The notes under the pieces: model-generated
Told to the model about the DNA's origin: nothing
What the model saw: the letters and a program-made list of their open reading frames with translations, nothing else
Databases searched by the model: none
Shown: piece by piece, positions 31,366 to 39,848 of the stretch
Layout of the letters: every line of letters begins with the position of its first letter
Position numbering within the stretch: position 1 is the first letter of the stretch
Assembly: GCA_900768045.1 (NCBI GenBank)
Contig: CAAGBL010000045.1
Location: 3,435-67,434 of the forward strand
DNA length: 64,000 nucleotides
Reading direction: 5' to 3'
Origin: an uncultured Alistipes sp.
Lineage (GTDB): Bacteria > Bacteroidota > Bacteroidia > Bacteroidales > Rikenellaceae
Made by a program: the position numbers and the translations under genes

Positions 31366-33483
31366 ATGGGTGTGCTGGAGCGTGACATAAAGTTTGTTGC
31401 GGGTGTCGGCGAGGTACGTGCCAAGATTCTCGATAAGGAGGTTGGCGTGCGCACCGTCGGCGACCTGCTCATGCGCTTCCCACACCGCTACATCGACCGT
31501 ACACGCCAGCTACGCCTCTCCGAGGTGGACGAGGCGATGGAGTCGACCTACATACAGCTCCGCTGCAAGGTTGTCGGCATGTCGTATGTGGGCGAGGGCC
31601 CACGTCGTAGGTTTGTGGTTGAGGTTAACGACACCACGGGCGTTGCCGAGCTACTATGGTTTCATGGCATTAAGTGGATTGAGAAGCGCATCGAGATTGG
31701 GCGTGAGTATATCATCTTTGGTCGCCCCTCGCTGTTTCGTGGCAGGGTAAGCCTTGTGCACCCCGAGATTGAGACTATCGAGCAGTTTTTGTCACGCAAG
31801 CAGGAGAGCGGCTTTCAGGCGATATACCCCTCTACTGAGCGTCTTAGCGATGCTATTGCCATGCGTGCCATGCAGCGTATTGTGCAGAGTGCTTGGGAGT
31901 TGGCTAAGGCTGATGCTACGGCCTTTGCCGATCCTCTGCCCGAGACGTTGCGTAGACGCAATGGCCTTATGAGCCTGCGTGAGGCGATATACAATATCCA
32001 TTTTCCGCAGTCGTCCGAGGAGCTACGTCAGGCGCAATACCGCCTAAAGTATGACGAGTTGCTTGGTGTCCAGCTCACCATTCAGGCACGCCGCACCGAG
32101 CGCCATCGTAGCGAGGGCTTTGTGTTTAGACGTGTTGGCGAGGCGTTTAATACCTTCTACCACGAGAAGCTGCCCTTCCCGCTCACGGGGGCGCAGAAAC
32201 GTGTGATACGTGAGATTCGTGGCGACATGATTTCGGGCAAGCAGATGAACCGCCTGCTTCAAGGCGATGTGGGTAGTGGCAAGACGATGGTGGCATTTAT
32301 GTCGATGTTGCTTGCCGTGGATAATGGCTACCAGGCATGTATCATGGCACCCACCGAGATTCTTGCACGTCAGCACTACGCCTCAATGCTCCGCTTTGCC
32401 GAGGGGCTAAATGTCAAGATTGCCATACTAACTGGAGCGTCAAAAGCCAAGGAGCGCCGTGCGTCGCTCGAGGGTACAGCCTCGGGCGAGGTAAACATTC
32501 TCATTGGCACTCACGCTCTTATCGAGGATCGTGTTCAGTTCTCCAACCTCGGATATGTTGTCATCGACGAGCAACATCGCTTTGGTGTTGAGCAGCGTGC
32601 TAAGCTATGGACAAAGAACCAGCAGCGTCCGCATATTCTTGTGATGACGGCCACGCCTATTCCTCGCACCTTGGCAATGACGCTCTATGGCGACTTGGAG
32701 GTGTCGGTTATCGACGAGCTACCTCCAGGACGTATGCCTATACGCACCTTCCACTACTTCGACTCGGCACGCCTGCGCATGTTCGGCTTCTTGCGTCAGG
32801 AGATAGCCAAGGGGCGTCAGGTATATGTCGTCTACCCACTTATCAAGGGCTCGGAGAAGATGGACTATAAAGACCTCGAAGATGGCTTTGAGTCACTATC
32901 ACGTGACTTCCCGTTGCCGCAATACCGCATAGCTATCTGCCATGGTAAGCTTAAGCCCGAGGATAAGGAGGCCTCAATGCAGCAGTTTAAGCGTGGCGAG
33001 GCCGACATCATGATTGCCACATCGGTTATCGAGGTGGGTGTAGATGTGCCAAATGCTACGGTCATGGTCATCGAGTCGGCAGAGCGCTTCGGACTCTCGC
33101 AGCTACACCAGCTACGTGGCCGTGTGGGACGTGGTGGCGGACAGTCCTACTGTATACTTATGACTGGCGATAAGCTATCTAAGGATAGCCGTGCTCGTGT
33201 TGAGGCTATGTGTGCCACAAACGACGGCTTCCAGCTCTCGGAGCTCGACCTCAAGCTACGTGGTGCTGGCGACATCCATGGTACGCAGCAGAGTGGCGAT
33301 GCCTTCGAGCTAAATATTGCCAATCTTGCTACCGACACCCAGATTATGGAGCTCACACGCAACGACGCTATCGAGATTCTGCACTCCGACCCTATGTTGG
33401 AGCGACGAGAAAACCTTCCGCTAAGGGCGCTGCGTGACCGTCATCATAAGCGAGAGAAGATCGATTTTTCTGATATTTCGTAA
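31366..33483 (+). CDS. recG: ATP-dependent DNA helicase RecG
   Basis: A 705-residue helicase that remodels stalled forks and branched DNA. The N-terminal wedge domain is present (FPHRYIDRTRQLRLSEV). The helicase domain has Walker A GDVGSGKTMVAF, the DEQH box VIDEQHRFGVEQ, TATPIPRTLA and QLRGRVGRGGGQS. Length and motif order are normal. It is the second gene after apt. Confidence 0.96.
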   Translation: MGVLERDIKFVAGVGEVRAKILDKEVGVRTVGDLLMRFPHRYIDRTRQLRLSEVDEAMESTYIQLRCKVVGMSYVGEGPRRRFVVEVNDTTGVAELLWFHGIKWIEKRIEIGREYIIFGRPSLFRGRVSLVHPEIETIEQFLSRKQESGFQAIYPSTERLSDAIAMRAMQRIVQSAWELAKADATAFADPLPETLRRRNGLMSLREAIYNIHFPQSSEELRQAQYRLKYDELLGVQLTIQARRTERHRSEGFVFRRVGEAFNTFYHEKLPFPLTGAQKRVIREIRGDMISGKQMNRLLQGDVGSGKTMVAFMSMLLAVDNGYQACIMAPTEILARQHYASMLRFAEGLNVKIAILTGASKAKERRASLEGTASGEVNILIGTHALIEDRVQFSNLGYVVIDEQHRFGVEQRAKLWTKNQQRPHILVMTATPIPRTLAMTLYGDLEVSVIDELPPGRMPIRTFHYFDSARLRMFGFLRQEIAKGRQVYVVYPLIKGSEKMDYKDLEDGFESLSRDFPLPQYRIAICHGKLKPEDKEASMQQFKRGEADIMIATSVIEVGVDVPNATVMVIESAERFGLSQLHQLRGRVGRGGGQSYCILMTGDKLSKDSRARVEAMCATNDGFQLSELDLKLRGAGDIHGTQQSGDAFELNIANLATDTQIMELTRNDAIEILHSDPMLERRENLPLRALRDRHHKREKIDFSDIS

Positions 33484-33503
33484 TATCACTTTAGTAAAAA
33501 CGT

Positions 33504-33511
33504 TATATTTG
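33504..33511 (+). promoter_or_regulatory. Promoter -7 box of the zinc-ribbon gene
   Basis: TATATTTG, 23 bases upstream of the ATG at 33535. Confidence 0.55.
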
Positions 33512-33534
33512 CACAATAATTCAAAGATGAAAGT

Positions 33535-34815
33535 ATGGCACTTATAAGATGTAAGACATGTAATACGCCTATGTCGAGTCAGCAGACTCGATGCCCATTC
33601 TGCGGTGCACCCGTAAACGAGGTCTCTGAGAGCACACCTAAGGTAGTGGTTGGAGCAACCGTTAACGAGCAGAGTGCCGCTCCACAGCGCACACTCAACG
33701 ACATCCTCGCTGAGCGTCAGGCACAGGCGCAAACAACAATTAACGATACTCACTCTACGCCAGAGCCTAAGGTTGAGGCTGTGCCAACACCAGCGCCAAC
33801 ACCAGCGCCAAGCAGCGAGCCACAGATGCCCTCTAAGAGTGAGCCAGCGCCAGTTGCCCACGACTATAGTGGTGGCTACGACCGTGATGAGCGCATGATG
33901 GACGACTATGAGGCTGAGGTAACACGCTACAAGCGCTCCTCGGCAGGTTTTCTTACTTTGGCCGCAGTGCTCCTTATTCTGCTTATACCTCTAACGATAT
34001 TTGCTGTTAAGAACTACGGTAAGGTAAAGACCATTGAGCAGGATTATGCTCTCTTGGAGTCTGCACGCCGTCTCTTCGAGGAGCAGAATACGCTGCTTCA
34101 GCGAGATGCCGAGTCTTTGGTTAAGGAGCTCGAAGAGTATAAGGGCAAGAACGATACTATGATGCAGCGCTACCAGGAGGCTGTCGTTATGCTCGAGCAG
34201 TTGCAGAAGGAGAAGACATATAACTATAACCAGCTTGCAAAATACCGTAAGGAGGTAGATATGCTTAAGGGTGTTATGAAGGGATACCTTCGCCAAATCG
34301 ACTCGCTAAACGATATCAATACCAACCTTCAGGCGAAAAATGTGGAGTACGAGAAGGAGCGTAAGACCTTCCAGGAGCGTGCCGAGAAGGCTGAGGAGAA
34401 GGCCGACGAGCTAAATACTAAGGTGCGTATCGGCTCGGTTATCCGCACTGGTGGTGTCCGCATGGTGGCCCTCAACGACAATGGCAAGCAGGTTAAGCGT
34501 ATCAAGGTAGCATCACGCCTACGTGTCGACTTCGAGCTTACAGCAAATGAACTTGCTGAGCCTGGCGAGAAGACAATATATGTATGTATCACCGATCCTG
34601 AGGGCTATGCTCTCTCGCCTGCGGGCAAGATGATACCATTTACCTTCGAGGGCGAGAGTCGTACGGCATCGGCTATGCGTAAGGTAAGCTATGAGAATCA
34701 GTCTGTTCCTGTGAGCGTGTTCTACGATGGCGATGCCTTCGAGAAGGGTACTTACACCGTTGACATCTATGTTGATGGACGTCATTGTGGTAGTGGTAGT
34801 ACCTACTTCGAGTAA
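33535..34815 (+). CDS. Zinc-ribbon, membrane-anchored coiled-coil protein
   Basis: A 426-residue protein. Residues 5-23 are a zinc ribbon (CKTCNTPM then CPFCGAPV). A low-complexity Pro/Thr/Glu linker with repeated PTPAP follows (about 40-110). One membrane helix lies at about 142-162 (GFLTLAAVLLILLIPLTIF). Next is a long coiled coil (about 165-295) and then a C-terminal beta domain of about 130 residues. The helix puts the ribbon in the cytoplasm and the coiled coil in the periplasm. I do not recognise the C-terminal domain. It is transcribed alone, and palindrome E3 follows its stop. Confidence 0.7.
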   Translation: MALIRCKTCNTPMSSQQTRCPFCGAPVNEVSESTPKVVVGATVNEQSAAPQRTLNDILAERQAQAQTTINDTHSTPEPKVEAVPTPAPTPAPSSEPQMPSKSEPAPVAHDYSGGYDRDERMMDDYEAEVTRYKRSSAGFLTLAAVLLILLIPLTIFAVKNYGKVKTIEQDYALLESARRLFEEQNTLLQRDAESLVKELEEYKGKNDTMMQRYQEAVVMLEQLQKEKTYNYNQLAKYRKEVDMLKGVMKGYLRQIDSLNDINTNLQAKNVEYEKERKTFQERAEKAEEKADELNTKVRIGSVIRTGGVRMVALNDNGKQVKRIKVASRLRVDFELTANELAEPGEKTIYVCITDPEGYALSPAGKMIPFTFEGESRTASAMRKVSYENQSVPVSVFYDGDAFEKGTYTVDIYVDGRHCGSGSTYFE

Positions 34816-34817
34816 AT

Positions 34818-34948
34818 AATTTCTTGTGATAAGCCGCAATCTGCGGCACATCGCTAAAAGTTGACCACCCTGGGCTGTACTAATTGTACTATCCCAGGGT
34901 GGTCACTTTTGCGATGCACCACATCTCACGGCTTCTAACAAGAAATTT
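34818..34948. repeat. Palindromic element E3
   Basis: Closing arms AATTTCTTGTGATAAGCCG and CGGCTTCTAACAAGAAATT carry paired changes relative to E1/E2 (GTT/AAC becomes CTT/AAG, GGGG/CCCC becomes GCCG/CGGC). The central stem is TGACCACCCTGGG/CCCAGGGTGGTCA with apex TGTACTAATTGTACT. It lies 2 bases after the stop of the zinc-ribbon gene. Confidence 0.85.
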
Positions 34949-35003
34949 ATCTCGCTAATCAACAGAGGCAGGGGCTGGGATAAATGGGGTGCTTCGCTCG
35001 ATT

Positions 35004-35097
35004 TCCCATCTATCCTATTCGTCCTATTCGTCCCATCTTCCCTATCTTCCCTATTCTCCCTATTCTCCCTATCGTCTCTATCGTCTTTTTCTCCCTA
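35004..35097. repeat. 9-bp periodic pyrimidine array R2
   Basis: Consecutive 9-mers of the type TCCCTATTC, TCCCTATCG, TCTCTATCG, with CCTATTCGT repeats before them, run into the TAG stop (35095) of the minus-strand phosphoesterase gene. Only a pyrimidine arm is present here. The 34816-35094 gap has no gene. Confidence 0.7.
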
Positions 35098-36267
35098 CCT
35101 CATCTTGCACTCATATTCTCTGCCGAAGCGGTCAGTAATGCTAATCGTAATCTCGCTATCGGGTGATGTGTGCTTGCAGCGGAAATAGTGGTTATGCGCA
35201 CCTGCCGAACGGCGCAGTCTGCTCATGATTACGTCGTTGTAATCTGCTTCATTCTCAACATAATAGATGTAGTCGGGGTCGAGGATTGTTATCTGCTCCA
35301 TAGTCCCCATACTTTCGCCATTCTCCCTCCACTCGACACGATGTTTATCGTCCCAACCGATGACCTTAACAACGATATACTCCTCGTTATCCTTAACCTC
35401 TCCCTCGTGCCATATTCGCAGCTTCGACTGTTTGGCGTCAAAGGTGCGGAAGTGCCACTGCCACTGGTTGTTGCGCTCCTCAATACAGAGCACTCCTGGG
35501 GGTGTTCCATCGGTGCATATAGGGGCAAACCATAGGTTTCCATTTACCTGTGCCACGCTGTGCTCGATGATGTTTTTGCCAAGCTCCGTTGTGGCGTGGC
35601 GGTGGCGGTGGCCTGTGATGAAGTGTAGTTCTTGGCCCTCGAACATCGCTATAATCTGGCGTGCGTATGCCTTAATGCCCCCTTTGCGGTAGTCGTAGGC
35701 TGGGGCGTGCATACATATTGCTATGCGCTCATTTTTAGCGATATTTTTCGCTACCGAGCGTAGCCACTTGCGCTGCTTTGAGTCAAGCTTAATGGAGTAG
35801 TCCTCGTAGCCTCGGTAGTGAATGTTGTCGAGCAAAATAAAGTGTGTGTCGGCAACTGTAAACATCTTATATCGAGCACCAAATACCTCTTCATAGTCGA
35901 GCTCCTTGAGGTGTTCATTGCCCTCGACATCTCGGTTGTGGTCGTGGTTGCCGATGACTGTTATAAGCTCTGCATCAAGGCCTTCGAATAGCTGTTTTAC
36001 TCGTGGTAAAAAGGCCATATTATCCCATACTACGTCGCCCGTGATAAGCACCATGACTGGAAGGTCGCTTGATGCTCGGTATTCGTCGACAATTAGTTTG
36101 ATGGTGGGCACTATCTCATGCTCCAAGCGCTCAAATTGAGCCTCGGTTTGTGGTTGAGTGTCGCCCACAACAATAAGGTTGAATCCCTGTTGTTGTGCCG
36201 AGCAGGGTGTTGCAAAGCCCGCAAAGAGTAGGCATAGCAAGAATATGGTTGATGTGATATGTTTCAT
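35095..36267 (-). CDS. Secreted calcineurin-like metallophosphoesterase
   Basis: A 390-residue protein with a signal peptide ending in PCSA. The binuclear metal motifs appear in order: VVGDTQ (D-x-Q variant of D-x-H), ITGDVVWDN (GD), VIGNHDHNRD (GNHD), an ICMHAPAY histidine, and FITGHRHRHAT (GH-x-H). The C-terminal 120 residues form a beta domain with HRVEWRENGESM. The start at 36267 (MKHITSTIFLL) begins the signal peptide directly. The substrate is unknown. It is divergent from dnaX. Confidence 0.85.
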   Translation of the reverse strand: MKHITSTIFLLCLLFAGFATPCSAQQQGFNLIVVGDTQPQTEAQFERLEHEIVPTIKLIVDEYRASSDLPVMVLITGDVVWDNMAFLPRVKQLFEGLDAELITVIGNHDHNRDVEGNEHLKELDYEEVFGARYKMFTVADTHFILLDNIHYRGYEDYSIKLDSKQRKWLRSVAKNIAKNERIAICMHAPAYDYRKGGIKAYARQIIAMFEGQELHFITGHRHRHATTELGKNIIEHSVAQVNGNLWFAPICTDGTPPGVLCIEERNNQWQWHFRTFDAKQSKLRIWHEGEVKDNEEYIVVKVIGWDDKHRVEWRENGESMGTMEQITILDPDYIYYVENEADYNDVIMSRLRRSAGAHNHYFRCKHTSPDSEITISITDRFGREYECKMR

Positions 36268-36353
36268 ATTACAAAGATAACGCAAAATCGTGAAATAGTG
36301 GTATGCTCTGCGAAAATTGTGCTGTCGTGCGTGCGCATGTGAGAAAATTTTTA

Positions 36354-36361
36354 TATCTTTG
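36354..36361 (+). promoter_or_regulatory. dnaX promoter -7 box, close to the start codon
   Basis: TATCTTTG ends 7 bases before the dnaX ATG at 36369, so the transcript would have almost no leader if this box is used. Confidence 0.45.
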
Positions 36362-36368
36362 TCGAGTT

Positions 36369-38156
36369 ATGGAGAATTTTGTAGTATCAGCACGTAAGTA
36401 TCGTCCAGCAACCTTTGCTTCGGTTGTTGGTCAACGACATATAACATCGACGCTTAGGAATGCTATCGAGCGTGGTCAGCTGGCGCATGCCTATCTTTTC
36501 TGTGGCCCTCGAGGTGTAGGTAAGACAACATGTGCCCGCATCTTTGCTAAGGCTATAAACTGCCAAAATCCTCAGCACGGTGAGGCGTGTAACGAGTGTG
36601 AGTCGTGTCGCTCGTTTAACGAGGGACGCTCGCTCAATGTTCACGAGCTCGATGCTGCATCAAACAACTCGGTAGATGATATTCGTAACCTTATCGAGCA
36701 GGTGAGAATTATCCCTCAGCAGGGTAAATATTCGGTATTCGTAATCGACGAGGTGCACATGCTCTCGGCGGCAGCCTTTAACGCCTTTTTGAAGACCTTG
36801 GAGGAGCCACCACACCATGCAATATTTATCCTTGCAACGACCGAGAAGCATAAGATTATCCCAACAATCCTCTCTCGCTGTCAGATCTACGACTTCAATC
36901 GTATTCGTGTTGAGGACGGCGTTGAGTATCTTCGCTATATCGCTTTGCAGGAGGGTGTCGAGGCCGATGACGAGGCACTAAACCTTATCTCACACAAGGC
37001 AGATGGCGGTATGCGTGATGCTTTGTCGATGTTCGACAAGGCGGTATCGTTCTGTGGCAATAAGCTAAGCTACAAAGATGTTGCAGCAACGCTTAATGTT
37101 CTCGACTACGACACCTACTTCTCGGCAACCGACATGTTGCTTGAGGGACGATATATCGACGCCCTAATGCTTTTCGACGAGGTGCTTAGCCGTGGCTTCT
37201 CGCCCCAGGTCTTTATCTCGGGACTTAATGCCCACATGCGTGACCTGCTTATGTCGAAGGGCCCAGCTATCTCGCTTGTGGAATTTACGGGAAGACTCAT
37301 CGAGCGATACAAGGAGCAGGCAACACGTTGTAGCGAGGCATTTTTGTTTGGGGCTATATCACTACTTACCGAGGCTGATGGCAAGATACGACAGTCGTCG
37401 AATCAGCGTCTGCTTGTTGAACTGGGGCTCATGAAGATTGCGGGCCTCGGTCAAAAAAAAAATGACGAGGTAGCATCGCTCAGCCTTGAGGTTGATGTGC
37501 CACTGCCAGAGTTGCAACCATCGCAGCCTGTGCAACAGCAACCATCGCAGCCAGTGCAACCAATACAGCAGCCAGCACCCGCACAGCAAGTAATAGCTGT
37601 GGCGCAGCCAGCATCAGCGCCACAACCAGCACCGACGGCGGTGGCAGCGCCCGTGGAGGCTGAGAAGCCTGTCGAGACGGCTATGCCACGTGCCACAGCA
37701 CCACGTAGTCGTAGGGCGGGATTGTCGCTTGGCTCACTGCTTTCGGAGGATACAAATGCCAAAGTAAAGGTTGAGGCATTGTCGTCGGACGAGGATGTCG
37801 ACCCTGATTGTGAGGCAAAGCTCATGGGCATCAAGGCTCAGTTTGTAGAGATACTATCTAAGGGCCGCATGCGTTATGTTCCCGTATTCGAGACCATGAT
37901 GGTTAAGGAGCGACTAATACAGGTTACCGTTCCGTCGAAGGAGCTCTTTGAGGAGATAATGCGAGATAAGCTCGAGTGGCTAAAGGAGCTACAGAAGCTT
38001 GCAGGACTTAAATGTAGCATCGACCTTGAGGTGATTATCAACGAGGCGGTGCGCATTGCTCGCCCAATAACCATCGAAGACCGTTTGCGCCACTTAGTGG
38101 CAAAGAACGACCGCCTCAAGGAGATGATTGAGGTTTTGGTGCTCGATGCCGAGTAG
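36369..38156 (+). CDS. dnaX: DNA polymerase III subunit gamma/tau
   Basis: The 595-residue clamp-loader subunit has Walker A GPRGVGKTTCARIF, the zinc module (CNECESC with upstream Cys), VFVIDEVHMLSAAAF and the sensor region TILSRCQIYDF. A Pro/Gln/Ala-rich linker (bases about 37500-37700) leads to a C-terminal polymerase-binding domain. The homopolymer AAAAAAAAA at 37455-37463 is followed by normal coding sequence. It could in principle cause frameshifting to a short gamma form, which I cannot demonstrate. The start MENFVVSARKYRP is preferred to 36303. Confidence 0.95.
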   Translation: MENFVVSARKYRPATFASVVGQRHITSTLRNAIERGQLAHAYLFCGPRGVGKTTCARIFAKAINCQNPQHGEACNECESCRSFNEGRSLNVHELDAASNNSVDDIRNLIEQVRIIPQQGKYSVFVIDEVHMLSAAAFNAFLKTLEEPPHHAIFILATTEKHKIIPTILSRCQIYDFNRIRVEDGVEYLRYIALQEGVEADDEALNLISHKADGGMRDALSMFDKAVSFCGNKLSYKDVAATLNVLDYDTYFSATDMLLEGRYIDALMLFDEVLSRGFSPQVFISGLNAHMRDLLMSKGPAISLVEFTGRLIERYKEQATRCSEAFLFGAISLLTEADGKIRQSSNQRLLVELGLMKIAGLGQKKNDEVASLSLEVDVPLPELQPSQPVQQQPSQPVQPIQQPAPAQQVIAVAQPASAPQPAPTAVAAPVEAEKPVETAMPRATAPRSRRAGLSLGSLLSEDTNAKVKVEALSSDEDVDPDCEAKLMGIKAQFVEILSKGRMRYVPVFETMMVKERLIQVTVPSKELFEEIMRDKLEWLKELQKLAGLKCSIDLEVIINEAVRIARPITIEDRLRHLVAKNDRLKEMIEVLVLDAE

Positions 38157-38190
38157 AATTGAAAAAAAAGAGACAAAAAATAGTATAATT

Positions 38191-39483
38191 ATGAAGAATT
38201 TTATTGAGGAGCTCGAGTGGCGTGGTATGATTCATACCGTGATGCCAGGAGCAAAAGAGGAGCTTGAGAAGGGTATGGCTTCGGCATACCTCGGTATTGA
38301 CCCAACTGCCGACTCATTGCATATTGGTCACTTGGTGGGTGTTATGATTTTGAAGCACTTCCAGATGTGCGGTCACCGTCCTATCGCCTTGGTGGGTGGT
38401 GCTACAGGTATGATTGGCGACCCATCGGGTAAGTCGCAGGAGCGCAACCTCCTCGACGAGGCGACTCTTCGCCACAACCAGGAGGCTATCAAGGCGCAGC
38501 TTGCCAAGCTTATCGATTTCGACTCTGAGGCCGAGAACCGTGCGTTGTTGGTAAACAACTACGACTGGATGAAGGAGTTCTCGTTCCTCGACTTTGCACG
38601 TGACATCGGTAAGTGCATTACTGTAAACTACATGATGGCTAAGGACTCTGTTAAGAAGCGCTTCAATGGCGAGGGCGACGGTATGTCGTTTACTGAGTTC
38701 ACATATCAGCTATTGCAGGGCTACGACTTCTTGCATCTCTACCAGGAGCACAGCTGTAAGTTCCAGCTTGGTGGTGCCGACCAGTGGGGTAACATCACCA
38801 CAGGTACTGAGCTTATCCGTCGTAAGCTCGGCTCTGAGGCTGAGGCATTTGCTATCACATGTCCACTTATCACAAAGGCTGACGGCACTAAGTTCGGTAA
38901 GACCGAGTCGGGTAACGTATGGCTCGATGCTCGCTACACCTCGCCATATAAGTTCTACCAGTTCTGGTTGAATGTGAGCGACGACGACGCTAAGCGCTAT
39001 ATCAAGATCTTTACGCTTCTCGACCGTGAGACTATCGAGTCGCTTATCAAGGAGCACGACGAGGCGCCACACCTCCGTATCTTGCAGAAGCGTCTTGCTG
39101 AGATTCTTACCGAGACTATTCACTCACGTGAGGAGCTCGAGAAGGCTCAGGCAGCAACCAACATCTTGTTTGGAAACGCTACCTCTGAGGCGTTGCGCTC
39201 GTTGGACGAGGCTACCTTGTTGCAGGTGTTCGAGGGCGTTCCTCAGTTCTCAATCTCACGTGACAACCTCGAGAAGCCATTCGTAGATGTCGTTGCCGAG
39301 GTGTGCAAGGTATTCCCATCTAAGGGCGAGTGCCGTAAGATGGTGCAGGGTGGTGGCGTTCAGCTCAATAAGGAGAAGGTAGCTGATGCTCAGCGCCCAG
39401 TTGTTGAGACCGACCTTATCGCTGGCAAGTATCTACTCGTGCAGAAGGGCAAGAAGAACTACTTCCTAATTACTGTTGAGTAG
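38191..39483 (+). CDS. tyrS: Tyrosyl-tRNA synthetase
   Basis: A 430-residue class I synthetase. The HIGH motif is LHIGHLVGVM, the KMSKS-like loop is TKFGKTESG, and the tyrosine pocket has YQLLQGYDFLHLY and GGADQWGN. The C-terminal S4-like RNA-binding domain (KGECRKMVQGGGVQLNKEKV) is present. The start at 38191 (MKNFIEELEW) has an A-rich upstream region. A start at 38128 would overlap the end of dnaX. Confidence 0.97.
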   Translation: MKNFIEELEWRGMIHTVMPGAKEELEKGMASAYLGIDPTADSLHIGHLVGVMILKHFQMCGHRPIALVGGATGMIGDPSGKSQERNLLDEATLRHNQEAIKAQLAKLIDFDSEAENRALLVNNYDWMKEFSFLDFARDIGKCITVNYMMAKDSVKKRFNGEGDGMSFTEFTYQLLQGYDFLHLYQEHSCKFQLGGADQWGNITTGTELIRRKLGSEAEAFAITCPLITKADGTKFGKTESGNVWLDARYTSPYKFYQFWLNVSDDDAKRYIKIFTLLDRETIESLIKEHDEAPHLRILQKRLAEILTETIHSREELEKAQAATNILFGNATSEALRSLDEATLLQVFEGVPQFSISRDNLEKPFVDVVAEVCKVFPSKGECRKMVQGGGVQLNKEKVADAQRPVVETDLIAGKYLLVQKGKKNYFLITVE

Positions 39484-39484
39484 G

Positions 39485-39844
39485 GTGGAAAAGTTATATA
39501 CAATACGCCTCGACGGCATCTATTTGCGTGCCTACCATGGCTGCTATGACCTTGAGCAGCAGGTGGGCAACCGCTTCCGTGTCGACTTGGCTATACGTAC
39601 TCCACTTGGCGATTTGCCTAAGAGCGACGATGTGCGCCAGGCTGTGAACTACCTCACTGTATATGAGATTGTTGAGCGTACTATGCAGCGCACACAGCGC
39701 ACCATCGAGGCGGCAGCAACAAATATCATTGAGGCTATTAGGGAGGCATTTCCTGAGATTGTTGAGGTGGAGTGTACCGTATCGAAGCTTGCACCTCCGC
39801 TTGGTGGCAAGATAGATAGGGTAAGTGTAACACTTATAGGATAA
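39485..39844 (+). CDS. folB: Dihydroneopterin aldolase
   Basis: The roughly 119-residue enzyme splits dihydroneopterin in folate synthesis. It has YHGCYDLEQQVGNRF (active-site glutamate) and a C-terminal KLAPPLGGKIDRVSV lysine segment. No ATG is available: the frame opens with TTG at 39476 (overlapping tyrS) or GTG at 39485. I use the GTG as it lies just past the tyrS stop, but the TTG is possible. It is translationally close to tyrS and is followed 4 bases later by the symporter. Confidence 0.88.
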   Translation: MEKLYTIRLDGIYLRAYHGCYDLEQQVGNRFRVDLAIRTPLGDLPKSDDVRQAVNYLTVYEIVERTMQRTQRTIEAAATNIIEAIREAFPEIVEVECTVSKLAPPLGGKIDRVSVTLIG

Positions 39845-39848
39845 AAAC

